64,000 bases of DNA from Dipteris shenzhenensis (Eukaryota > Polypodiophyta > Polypodiopsida > Gleicheniales): assembly GCA_047967505.1 (NCBI GenBank), contig CM106541.1, one strand, 5' to 3'. The position numbers and the translations under genes were made by a program. The notes under the pieces are model-generated. The model was given only the letters and a program-made list of their open reading frames with translations, ran no database searches and had not been told where the DNA came from. The stretch's first letter is position 1. Every line of letters begins with the position of its first letter. Below are positions 11,765 through 22,124 of the stretch, piece after piece.

Positions 11765-13353
11765 TGGAGAACTCTGATGCGAAGCGCAATGCTATTTAGT
11801 GCTCCTCTCACAGGCATTGTGAGTTGACTACTGGCTCCATGAGCTCCAGTGTAGCTCCAGCAAGCAACCGCCTCCTTCAATGCCCATGACTCCAGCCCGG
11901 GACTACCCATGCATTAAGCATCTTCATGACCTCCCTATAGCACTACGACGGCTTCTAGCCATCAGAAACAAATAGCGTCAAGTGCTGCCATAGCCGACTG
12001 ATCTGCATCTTGAACGAAATCGTAGTAGATTTCGACAAAATCTACAAGATTCTCTCTTATCCTCCAGAAGCGACACGTGGCATACACCTTATCCTCAGGG
12101 TCACCACACAGCAGGTTTGGTCATCAAGATGCCACATCACCTTATCTGGTTAAGTTAACCCAGGTACCCTAACCTTGGTTACCAAGCAGATAGGATGATA
12201 CCGGGGTGAAGTCAATTTGACCTTGGGTTAGCAAGCTTGGTTAGCACCTACCATATCAGTAGGCCACATCACCGTGCCAGCTCATCAAGCACGTCATCTG
12301 CCACATCATTAGGGACACGTCACCTACCACATCATTAGGGACATGTCACCTATGCCATGTCATCTACCACATCATCATTGCCACATCATTAGTGGCACAT
12401 CATCATTGCCACATCACCTACTGACATCATCATCTAAGCCACCTCAGCTGTCCAGTCAGCATTGACATTTGTAGGCACACACAATGCTCCACAGTCATTG
12501 CATGTGACCACTCCTGCCACCTCAGCACAGGGCTCCACTAGCACACCTCTTGCTAGGCACAGTGCCACATCACACTGCATGTGACCCACAGTGATACATC
12601 ATCATTGAGCACCATTGGCACTCCTTTTGCCCCTCCACCTAGATCAAGTCGTATCTCTTGATCCAGGAAGAATTTGAGGGTGCTCCAAAAAGGAAAGTCG
12701 CGCATTTTTTCATGTGCACATTTCAGCACAAGTTACACTCACATTTGAGCCTCACCGGCAAAACCACTTCCTTCATGCACATTTGCCTCTACATCGATGC
12801 ATCTGACCCAGCACTTAAAAAGAACAAAAGAAAAGGAATTATTTGTTGTTCTTTCATCGATCGACAATTGGTTTAGATCTTGATCAGAGTAGACTAGATC
12901 GCCATAGAGGGGACGCTTTAAATTTCCCCAAGTTGCCAATCTAAGCCATGCCTGAAATTCCCGACTAGTACCTACTTCATATGCTCACATATGGTTTCAC
13001 ATCATTACATTACCTGAAACCTTACGTTCATCAATTCAATGAGTAGACTTCAGAGAGTACAGAGGCATTGCAGATTGTTTCAATGGGTAGATAGCATTTG
13101 ATTTCACACACACATACCACCATTGTAAAGCCTATTTGGCTATCTCACAGCATCGTGCACATCATTTTAGCCTTGTAAAGCCTCTTGGCTATTCTCGACA
13201 TCATTGCCACAAGCCTTGTAATACATATCAGATTTTATGTGTTGCAGTTCTATCTTCACCGACGGTTTAGAGATTTCACTTGCCACAGTCAGTGTATTTG
13301 CAGTTTATTCATACATAGATTTTCACGACACTTTTGAGTACATTTATTGCACC
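11765..13353 (+). mobile_element. Copia-A3 leader
   Basis: Non-coding. From about 12600 it matches A1 and, in the last several hundred bases, A2. The proximal part has many degenerate repeats of 'gccacatcat' and 'cacatcaccta' (12250-12420). It corresponds to the extra leader segment that A2 lacks. Confidence 0.65.
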
Positions 13354-14400
13354 ATGTCTATGACTAGCAACCTCAATCTAGAGGCATCTGCTAAGTTAGA
13401 CAACTCCAATTATAGTACATGGAAACACCAAATGGAGACCATTCTTGTACTTCAAGACAAATGGGAGTATGTCGATGGGTCTATACCTGCCTATCAATTG
13501 ATCAAGTAGAATTTGCAAGATGTCATGCTAGGCCAGCTCAACACAGTCAAGACATCAAAAGAAGCATGGGATATGTTCACAGCTCTCTATGAGTCCAAGA
13601 ACACATCTAGGATTCTCACACTGAGGAACCAGATCAACCAGAGTTTTCGCAATAGTAGCAAAACCGGTCATGCTTATGTAATTCACATAAAAGACTACAA
13701 CAATCAACTTGCAGCAATAGGAGAGACTATGAACCCTACAGAAATGGTTCAAGTTATTCTGAATGGACTAGGAGAGGGATACGAGAATCTATTCCAGAGT
13801 ATTGCCATCCAACGACAAATTTTGACACTGGAAGAACTTTAGTCAGTAGTCCTACTTGGTAAAGAACTCAGGACTCAGGCAATCCAAGCAAGTAAAGGTC
13901 ATTCTAATGATCAAGCATTCATAGCTTCAGATAGAAGTAGAGGCAAAGGCAAAGGCAGAGGTAGATCATATCAGAGAAGTGGTCATCATCAGTAACAACA
14001 TCATCAACAAAATCACAATCAGCATCAACATCATCCTCAGCAACATCAGAATCAGCAAAGAGGGAATCATTCCAACCGAGGAAGATTTCAAGGACAAGGG
14101 AATGCATCCACCAACGTGTCAAACATTCAGTGCAACTACTGTCACAAGTTTGGACACTATGAAAGAGATTGCTGCAAGAAGCACTATGACCAAGGCGGTC
14201 AATCCAGCAGTAATCGAGGGAATTTTTGAGGTAGAGGAAATTATCGTGGTGGACATTCTAGTCATAGTCATTTTGCAAATGAACATAGCAATATGTTTCT
14301 TGCAAGTGAGGAAATGCATCAGACTAATACAGTGTACCCAAACACTGATTACAATCCCAAAGAGGATTACAACTATCAAGTTGACCAAGTGGAATAGGAT
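13354..14400 (+). pseudogene. gag: Copia-A3 gag
   Basis: The capsid-type polyprotein starts MSMTSNLNLEASAKLDNSNY. The UBN2 region follows (KEAWDMFTALYESKNTSRI at about 13560) with a glutamine/histidine-rich linker at 13980-14090. An intact CCHC zinc knuckle, CNYCHKFGHYERDC, lies at 14131-14172. At least four stops interrupt it (first at 13507). It is the only Copia-A copy with a complete zinc knuckle. Confidence 0.88.
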
Positions 14401-14800
14401 CCTTGGTACATCGACAATAGTGCATCATCTCACATGAAAAATCATCAGGAATGGTTCACAGAAATGAAGCCATTAGAAGGATAGAGAAATGTCATCTACA
14501 CAGCAAACAATACACCGAATCCAGTTCAACAGACAGGTGTTATCCCTATGAACAATTTCACTGGTATGAAAGGGTTGGTGAAAGATGTGTTCTATGTTCC
14601 AAAGCTCAGCAAGAACCTCTTGTTAGTAGGTCAAATGATGGAACACGATTACGAAGTCATCTTCGATGGTGATGAATGCACTATCAGAGACAAATCCAAA
14701 AGATGTCAGCTAGTAGCAAAAGGTGTTAAGGAAGGACGCTTATACAGAATGCTAGCTACAGTACCAAATAAGCATGCCATGTCAACTCAACCGCAATAGA
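14400..14800 (+). pseudogene. Copia-A3 protease region
   Basis: WYIDNSASSHM at about 14404 occupies the place of the aspartic-protease motif D-S-G-A-S. The catalytic Asp remains, but the following S-G is N-S, which should abolish the fireman's-grip geometry. Downstream KGLVKDVFYVPKLSKNLLLV is the typical end of the copia protease domain. Confidence 0.8.
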
Positions 14801-14805
14801 TGCCA

Positions 14806-15704
14806 CTATCTGCAAAAGGGCACAAGAGATATGGTCATGTCAACTTCAAGTACTTGTTAGATCTCAGGAATCAGAATATGGCAATTGGGATTCCAAAGCT
14901 ATAATTTCTTGGAAAGGTTTGTGAAGCATGCTGCTTCGGCAAACAAAAGTGAACCAACTTTGGCAAAAGTACCTCTCATGCATGAGGTAATCTTGATTTG
15001 ATACATACAGATGTATGGGGTTATGCCTAGCCCCGTAGCATCAATGGTTCACTTTACTACTTGACTTTCATCGACGACTACAATAGATATTGTTGGGTCT
15101 ACTTTTTGAAAGAGAAATCTGAAGTGTTTTTTAGATTTCAAGAATTCAAAGCCATGGTAGAAAACCAGACAGGCAGAAAGATCAAGGTCATGAGATCAGA
15201 TAGAGGAGGTGAATACATGACTTCAGCATTCATGAACTTTTGCAAAAATCATGGCATTCAAAGACAATTCACATGTGCAGATACTCCTCAGCAAAATTCA
15301 AGAGCTAAAAGGAAAAATGGGACTTTAACAGACAGTGCTAGAGCAATGCTTAGTGAAAAGCATCTTCTGAATTAGTACTGGGTAGAAGCAATAGCTACAA
15401 CAAACTACTTGCTTAATCAGCATCCTACTAAACCGATACAGGGTATGACTCCTTATGAAGCATTCAGTAGACACAAGCCACACATTGGGCATCTCTGCAT
15501 ATTTGGTTGCATAGCATATGCCCACATACATGATGATCATCGTAGGAAATTGGATGCGAAGAAATGCAAATGCATCATGGTTGGCTACAATGAAGAAAGA
15601 AAAGCATACAAATTGTATGATCCCATCAACCGCAAGGTTATTATCTCCAGAGATGTAATCTTTGATGAGGAATCAGAATGGAAAACTCACCTACATAGGA
15701 GATA
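14806..15704 (+). pseudogene. Copia-A3 integrase
   Basis: A GAG-pre-integrase segment (RYGHVNFKYL, CEACCFGKQ) is followed by the rve core. The first catalytic Asp is in IHTDVWG (about 15005) and the second in MRSDRGGEY (about 15199). The third position, normally Glu in A-E-R-K-N, is Lys (AKRKNG at 15304-15321). The C-terminal part includes LCIFGCIAYAHI and KCIMVGYNEERKAYKLYDP. Stops lie near 14902, 15028 and 15373. Loss of the DDE Glu means no strand transfer. Confidence 0.88.
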
Positions 15705-15959
15705 GAAGCATCGAATCCACAGTCATCTACAGAACAGGTTGATGAAGAAGAGCAAGAATTGCCAGCAACACCCCAAGCAGAGCCACAGCAGCTCAGACAG
15801 TCTACTAGGGAAAGCAGACCTCCAGCCAGATTGACATATGCTCAGAAAGGCAAAGCAATTCAGGTGGAAACCACCAACTATGCTCTTATGACTACCATCA
15901 TGGCTACAGAAGAGCCAATGTACTTCGAAGATGTAGTAGACAAGCCAGAATGGCAAACT

Positions 15960-16933
15960 GCTATGAATGAAGAAATGGATTATTTGTATAAGAATATACT
16001 TGGGAATTATGTGACCTTCCACCAAGAAAGAAGGCCATAGCAAACAAATGGGTATACAAAGTGAAGTACAATCTAGATGGAAGTATTCAAAGATACAAAG
16101 CCAGACTAGTTGCAAAAGGATTTGCGTAGCAATATGGTCAAGACTATGATGAGACTTATGCTCCAGTAGCAAAGATGGATTCCATAAGGTTCTTGATATC
16201 ACTAGCGACACTCAGCAGATGGAATGTGTATTAGCTCGATGTCAAGGATGCATTTCTCAATGGTTACCTAGACGAGGAAGTCTACATGCAACAACCAGCA
16301 GGTTATGTTGAACCAGGACAAGAGAATAAGGTTTGCCATCTCAAAAAAAGTCTCTACAACTTAAAGCAAGCACCCAAAAGTTGGTACAATAGAATTGATA
16401 AGTATTTTGCTGATCTAGGATACATGAAATCCAATGCATATCATACTCGCTACTACAAAGTTCAAGGGGAAGACATTACTATTGCACTTTTGTACATAGA
16501 TGATCTGATTGTGACAGGAAGCAAGGATAGCTTCATTAGAAAACTAAAACAAGACTTATCTACAGAGTTTGACATGAAAGATCTTGGACTTATGCACTAT
16601 TGTCTTGGAATTGAGTTCTGGAGAGATTCAGATAGCACATTCATGAGTCAGCTCAAGTATGTTGATAGTCTCCTGAAGAAGTTTCATATGGCAGATTGCA
16701 AGATTGCAGCCACTCCCATGGAACAGAGTTTGAAACTTATTAAAGATTCAAAAAAGCCTACAGTCAATGACAGATACTATAGGCAGCTCATCGGATCTCT
16801 TATATATTTGACAATCACACGGCCATATATTTGTTATGCAGTAAGCTCACTAGCACAGTTTATGGCAAATCCAAAACAGTCTCATTGGAATGCAGCCACA
16901 AGAGTCTTGAGATACATCAGAGGTACAAGATAG
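15960..16933 (+). pseudogene. Copia-A3 reverse transcriptase
   Basis: This is an RVT_2 domain. Frameshifted remnants of NKWVYKVKYN and ARLVAKGF (about 16040-16125) lead to LDVKDAFLNGYLDEEVYM (about 16238), with the first catalytic Asp. A 215-residue open stretch (16286-16933) follows, containing SLYNLKQAPKSWY and the polymerase box YIDD at 16493-16504. It ends GSLIYLTITRPYICYAVSSL with the copia RT-RNase H linker. Catalytic Asp residues are retained in the open part, but the N-terminal third has stops. Confidence 0.9.
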
Positions 16934-17400
16934 TTTGGGATAGAATACAAAGGAAGTCATCCATGGTTGCATGGATACTGTGACAGTGACTATGCCAGAG
17001 ATCATGAGACTAGGAGATCGACATAGGGATATGCATTTTTCCTTGGTCAAGGGGCTATATCATGGTTGTCAAACAAACAACCAACTGTTTCTTTGTCTTT
17101 GACTGAAGCAAAATATAGAGCACTCACTACAAGTGCATGTGAGGCTATATGGCTCAGAAGACTATTGTCAAAAATAGATTACTTTGATGAGTCAAAGCCA
17201 ACAACAATATACTATGATAATCAATCAGCTCAAGCATTGGCCAAGAATCTAGTATATCACAAAGCACATTGATGTTAGAGAGCATTTCATCAGAGAAAGA
17301 GTGTTACTTGGTAACATCACACTACATCATTGTGATAGCAAAGAGAATGTTGCATACATCTTTACCAAACCACTCGGTAAAGAGCTATTCGACTAGCTCT
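16934..17400 (+). pseudogene. Copia-A3 RNase H
   Basis: GYCDSDYARD (first Asp), SLTEAKYRAL (Glu present; usual form S-T-E-A-E-Y) and IYYDNQSAQALAKN (third Asp) lie in order. Stops fall at about 16933, 17023 and 17271. The tail (IFTKPL, a hallmark of copia pol ends) is frameshifted at about 17360. Confidence 0.85.
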
Positions 17401-17518
17401 TGGTTTGACGCAGAGGAAGGAAATTCCCATTTAAGGGGTGTAATGGAATGTAATGCTTAGTCCTTCTTCGATTCCCCAGAATCATTATCTTGAGGGAAGG
17501 CCTACTTCATGACGTTGA

Positions 17519-17531
17519 TCTTGAGGGAAGG
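17519..17531 (+). other. Polypurine tract, Copia-A3
   Basis: TTGAGGGAAGG immediately precedes the LTR start TGTTGAG. A second copy of the same word lies upstream at about 17491, from a local duplication. Confidence 0.75.
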
Positions 17532-17788
17532 TGTTGAGAGTTCACGCTCAACATCATGTGATCACGTGTGCATAGCACCATCATGTGATCATATGTGGAT
17601 AGGACTAACCTTATAGAGTGCTATAAAGGAAAGGGTTGGATCCCCTAACCCTAACCCTAAATGGGTTTGTATATATTCTATTTTTTCAACTAAATCTAGT
17701 GTACAGTTAGTCATTTGTGGTGTGCTCTCTAGCTATGCCCTCTCTCCTCATCTCCACTCTTCTCCTCTCCCCTCTTCATATTTTGTCA
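17532..17788 (+). repeat. Copia-A3 3' LTR, 257 bp
   Basis: It runs TGTTGAGAGTTC...TTTTGTCA. U3 has two tandem units of about 27 bp starting catcatgtgatca; the first contains CACGTG (G-box). A triple ccctaa run (about 17645-17662) precedes a probable TATA box, gtatatatt (about 17669). The CT-rich end matches the other family LTRs. Confidence 0.9.
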
Positions 17789-18414
17789 CAAGGAACAAAG
17801 TGCGCAAAGAGGGCGACGTTAGTTATAGGCTTGGGTGCACAATGTCGAAGATGTTGTCAATCAGAAGGACCAACATGGCTCTAATGTCAGTTGAACATAA
17901 AGCAGAAGCAATGCATGATCATCCCGATCCAAGAAGTCTGTGGGCTTCAACAAAACACAAGAAAAGGAGAGACAACCTAAGTGCAGAAGTCATTACTATA
18001 GTGATAACATTTTGGCACGGGGTCATATACCACTGTTAAATTGTGGAATTCAAAAATGAAAATCAATATATTGTTATTTTATAATGGTGAAATTCAGAAA
18101 TGAAAAGCAATATACTTGTTATTGTCTAATATGTGAAGTTGAGACCGTTAGGCTAAACCCTCCCGGTGGTTGAAACTATGATAGTGTCCTAAACCATCCC
18201 AGTGGTGGAAATTGTGACTATCCTAAACATGTCCTAAACCACCCCGGTGGTTGACTGTCCTAAATGTGCCAACCCGATGGTTGAAATTGTGACTATCCTA
18301 AACCAGCGCAGTGGTTGAAAATTGTTTTGCTGCATTATATACTTTAATTAGACTGTGTTTTGCATTCTTTTAGTAGTAGCAAAAAGGAGGCTTATTGTTC
18401 TATTGTTGCTACAT
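17789..18414. repeat. Spacer with palindromic CCACC/GGTGG motifs
   Basis: Two copies of a unit of about 47 bp (gtggaattcaaaaatgaaaa / ggtgaaattcagaaatgaaa) lie at 18042-18140. At 18150-18320 there are five spaced variants of C-C-C-G-G-T-G-G-T-T-G, separated by 'actatcctaaa'. The open stretch at 17722-18039 is not convincing as a gene. Confidence 0.55.
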
Positions 18415-20357
18415 GTTGGGTGAGTCGTATCTCAAGTTTGTGGATCAGAATCTGGACATTTCAATTGGGCCGAGGAGCTTTGAGCATTGTAAGCCCTGGT
18501 ACATGAGGGAACTGAAAGACACAGGAATGTTTGTTGTCACAAAACACACATAGACTTTGACCTGGCCCAACAAGCTATGAATGACTTGAGATCTGGTTAT
18601 GTTGGAGTATTGCTCCACGGGGATCCATGCCCATGTCTCCCCAATGAATGCATAGTCTGAAGGCCACCTAGATCCTCATCATGTGTTGCAAGGGAGGGCA
18701 CGTTTTGTAGCCTAAGGTCTCTGTGGGAGCCAGTGGTTTGTCCAAAGGGAGACCGTGAGTGGCACAGGATTGAATGCATTTGTAGCACATGCAAGCATTG
18801 CAGTTTGAAGCTGAAGAAGAAGACATTCAATGTCTATCCAAATGAAATGAGGGAAGACAACCACGTTGCTCTGAAATGGAGGAGATTTGAAAATGTCAAT
18901 GTTGAAGGATATGATAAAAAGAGATGGCTACAATCATATAAGAGCACCCAGCCAAAGGAGCTTGTAGGTTAGGTGGTTCAATCCATCCTAAGATATGTGC
19001 TTCACAATTTTATGGCTAGCTGGTAGACGTGCCTTGCCAATTTTCCTCGTGACACAATTGTACATCTATCATAAATTTTGCAAAAAAATATTCTTTTCAA
19101 GAACAAGATGAGATACAAAGTGCTCACTGGTATAACAAGCAGATAACAGTTCTTGTGCATATCACGTACAGTCATTTGCTTGATTCTTCCATGCTTGATG
19201 CCAATTTGCTTGCTGACTCATAAGAGTCCAGGTCAGTGCAATGCACTTACCATTTCTACATTTCAGATGATAGGGAACATGACACCCTATTTGCGTAGCA
19301 TGCTTTTCTACTACATTGAGAATGGTTGAAAATGGAAAATCCCCATGCAAAAAATATAAAACAACATTGGGTGTGGTCAGATGGTACTGCCTCTCAATTT
19401 AAATCATCACATGGATTCTACTTCGTCTCAAGGTTCAAATCCCTGACCGGTCTAGGCATGATGTGGAATTTCTTTGGGTCTAGCCATGACAAGGGTGAAC
19501 ATGATGGATGCGGTGCTATTATTAAGCAAGCTCTGTTTAAACACCAATTAGCATGCCCTCAAGAAAAACTCAATGATGCCCATGATGTTGTAACATGGCT
19601 TACAACCAACCTCTCCACATGTGTGCATTCAATATACAGTAAACAAAGCCTTAAGAATATTGTAGTACGTAGAGTGTTTCATGAAGTGAAAATGGATGAA
19701 GTGCAAAGGAGAAGTCAGCACGATTGCAAGAAAATTAAAGTTCATGGTCTGCACAGCATATGGGGCTTTTCAAAAAACCAACTGATTAAAGCGAGAAAGC
19801 TTTCTTGGTTCTATAGTGCATGCATCATAGGGGATCACGATGATTGTGAGAACATTGCAACTGTGAAACCATGGGAGCGAGTTCAAGTTTTCCCTCTACG
19901 TTCAAATGGAGTGACAAACAATGGAGAGACAAACGACTCGCCATAGTTTGGGGAGAGTTTCGATGATCTCACTGACTGTCTGGAGGAGGGGGATAACTTT
20001 GTAGTTGTTGCAGATTCTGGTAGAATGAGGAAGATGACCCATACTTTCTATTGTAGTGCACAAAACCTAAGTACAAGGTTGAGGAAACATTTAAAGATAA
20101 TTGGGGAAAAACCTTTGAGAAGTAGGATGTAGTAGTCGAAGCTTTTTGGTACAAAAAAACATCCAAGAGAGGCCACAATTACGAAGTACTACATAAAAGT
20201 CCACAAACATGTGTGTACTCTCATCTAGTAAGAGCTATTAAGTTCCAGATGCAACCTGTGCCACAACAAAAGAAGGGCAAGAGTGTCTTCAAATTGGATT
20301 TAGACACGCATGAGCACATCTTGGGGTGTCTTGGAGCGATGGATGAGGACAACTGAG
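18415..20357 (+). pseudogene. Transposase-like protein, degenerate (about 640 codons)
   Basis: Fragments of one protein follow in order with few frame changes: FEHCKPWYMREL (about 18478); DLAQQAMNDLRSGYV; a cysteine pair ICSTCKHC (about 18780); ALKWRRFENV and YKSTQPKEL (18870-18965); HNFMASW; KYSFQEQDEIQSAHWY (about 19080); YHFYISDDREHD (about 19250). A 206-residue open block (19326-19946) has the motifs SDGTASQFKSS and MWNFFGSSHDKGEHDGCGA. The C-terminal part, with stops, continues to a terminator at about 20355. The conserved Asp/Glu/His-rich motifs resemble a nuclease core. I recall similar uncharacterised multi-copy proteins, mainly in seed-free plants, but cannot name the superfamily. 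Stops at about 18971 and 19026 and frameshifts make it non-functional. Confidence 0.6.
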
Positions 20358-20439
20358 ATAGTACTAAGAAAATTTATGTAGTCTCATTGCAAGGAAACAA
20401 TATGTCCACTTGTCCTACAAAATGGAATTTGTATTAAGA

Positions 20440-21050
20440 CTGCTTCTTTTTAGTATATCCCAAACAACCACCGTATTGGTTTTATTAAATTGTTTTTTGT
20501 AAATCCCAAATGGTAAAACCCATACTTGTTTTTAGTATATCCCAACAACCACCACACTGGTTTTCCATAATGAATCCACACATCCTACAAATCCATTCAT
20601 CTTGTAATAATAGAAGCAAACCACTGTGCTGGTGGCTATTAATATCCTAGTGCAAACCAACCACCGTGCTAGCAATAACTTATCCTGCACTACTATCGTG
20701 CTATCCCTACACTACTGTCATGCAATCCTGAAATTTTTTGCACATTGCTATACTAAAACAGTGCCCTTTAGATTGTTTATCATTTCGTTAACTATTAGAT
20801 TTCATCCCATGCTTGCTTTTAGTATATCCCAACAACACTGTGCTGGTTTCCCATAATAAATCCATTCATCTTGTAATAATAGAAGCAAACCACCGCATTG
20901 GTGGTTGTTCATATCCTAGTGCAACCAACCACCATGCTGGCGATAACTTATCCTACACTACTATCATGCTATCCTAAAATTTGTTGCACAGTGCTAGTGC
21001 CCTTTAAATTGGTTATAGTTAACTGTCAGATTTCAACCACCAGGCTACTT
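20440..21050. repeat. Direct repeats (about 286-bp period) carrying palindromic motifs
   Basis: The segment from 20531 (tttagtatatcccaacaacc) recurs from about 20817, each copy of about 220-285 bp. Within them lie many AACCACC-NNN-TGGTGG half or full palindromes (about 20470, 20546, 20618, 20658, 20886, 20924). No credible coding sequence. Confidence 0.7.
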
Positions 21051-21670
21051 AAAACATTTAAGTACTAACATGAAAGCAAGTCGATACAAAATCAGGTATT
21101 ACGAGCATATGAGAATATCCAAAAGTTCAAGAAATGTTTGCAAGATTTTTATTATTTCAAAACGCGACAACATTTTTCTTTTTCAAGGAAATTCCAGACT
21201 CCCAACTATCTTATCAACCTCTCTATAGCAAGCATCTCCCAACTCTTGAGGCTAGTCTGTGGCACAATGGTAGACCTCTTCACACACTCAGATTACACAC
21301 TACTTGCTTGATACTAGCGACTTATATGCCCATAATAACTCCTCCTTTTGCTAGGGGTCCTCTTCTTGCTCTTTGTGCTCTATACATCTTCGCGCCTCTA
21401 TCATGTCTTGCCAGAAGAAACCTACATCATGAGCTTGACAAGTAGCTCCTTCTTCTCTAGGTCTGTTTTGCGAGGATGCCATCCAACATCATTTTCAAAT
21501 AGAACAAAAGCATTCCAAAGTCTTTTGGGTATGCCATAGATTCACAGTAGGTGGATCGGTGTATAGAGTTTGGATCGATGTATAGAGTTTTGGGGCTAGA
21601 TTTCGTAATGGGCACTTAGTTGTGTCTACAATGCACTTAAATAGAGAGAGAGTTCATTGAGTCTGACCTT
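21051..21670. other. Spacer, no recognised gene
   Basis: Pyrimidine-rich on the plus strand. Open stretches at 21134-21445 and 21348-21539 have biased low-complexity composition and no recognisable motif. Positions 21549-21590 hold a short duplication (gatcgatgtatagagttt). Confidence 0.3.
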
Positions 21671-21673
21671 CTC

Positions 21674-21849
21674 ATTCTTCAGTCTCATTTTAGTTGTCTA
21701 ATTGAAATCTTTTGTTTCACATTAGTTATCTAATAGAAATCTTTCGTCTCACATTAGTTTACTAATCAAAATCTTTCAGTCTCACATTAGTGATCTAATC
21801 AAAATATTTCATCTGACATTACTTGTCAAATTGAAATCTTTCGTCTCAT
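21674..21849 (+). repeat. Minisatellite, about 32 bp x 5
   Basis: The unit approximates tctcacattagttatctaat followed by c/gaaatctttcg. Five diverged copies lie head to tail. Confidence 0.8.
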
Positions 21850-22124
21850 TATTATCACCGTACTGGCATGGATCAAAGGACACTATCTAGTCACGTAGCT
21901 GAGAAAACATTGCTCAAGTAAACTCTGGAGAAGATTAACAATTCAATAGATTACACAGATTACATAGATTACAATCTCAAAGAGTCCTTTACTTTAGATT
22001 ACATCTCAAGGACTCCTTGTTGAGCTCCCTGATTGCAGGCTCAGCCCTCCTTGCTCCTTTCCAAATGGGGCTAGTTCCTTCCTATAAGGGCCTGGCCCTT
22101 CCCTTCATGTCACTTCCTCTTTCC

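Larger units (their letters stand above)
11765..17788 (+). mobile_element. Copia-A3, near complete Ty1/copia element lacking its 5' LTR
   Basis: The order leader, gag, protease, integrase, RT, RNase H, polypurine tract, 3' LTR is diagnostic of Ty1/copia (integrase before RT). No 5' LTR or PBS is present; the leader meets a gypsy fragment. Stops occur throughout (for example at 13507, in integrase, and in RNase H at about 17023), so it is inactive. Confidence 0.9.
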
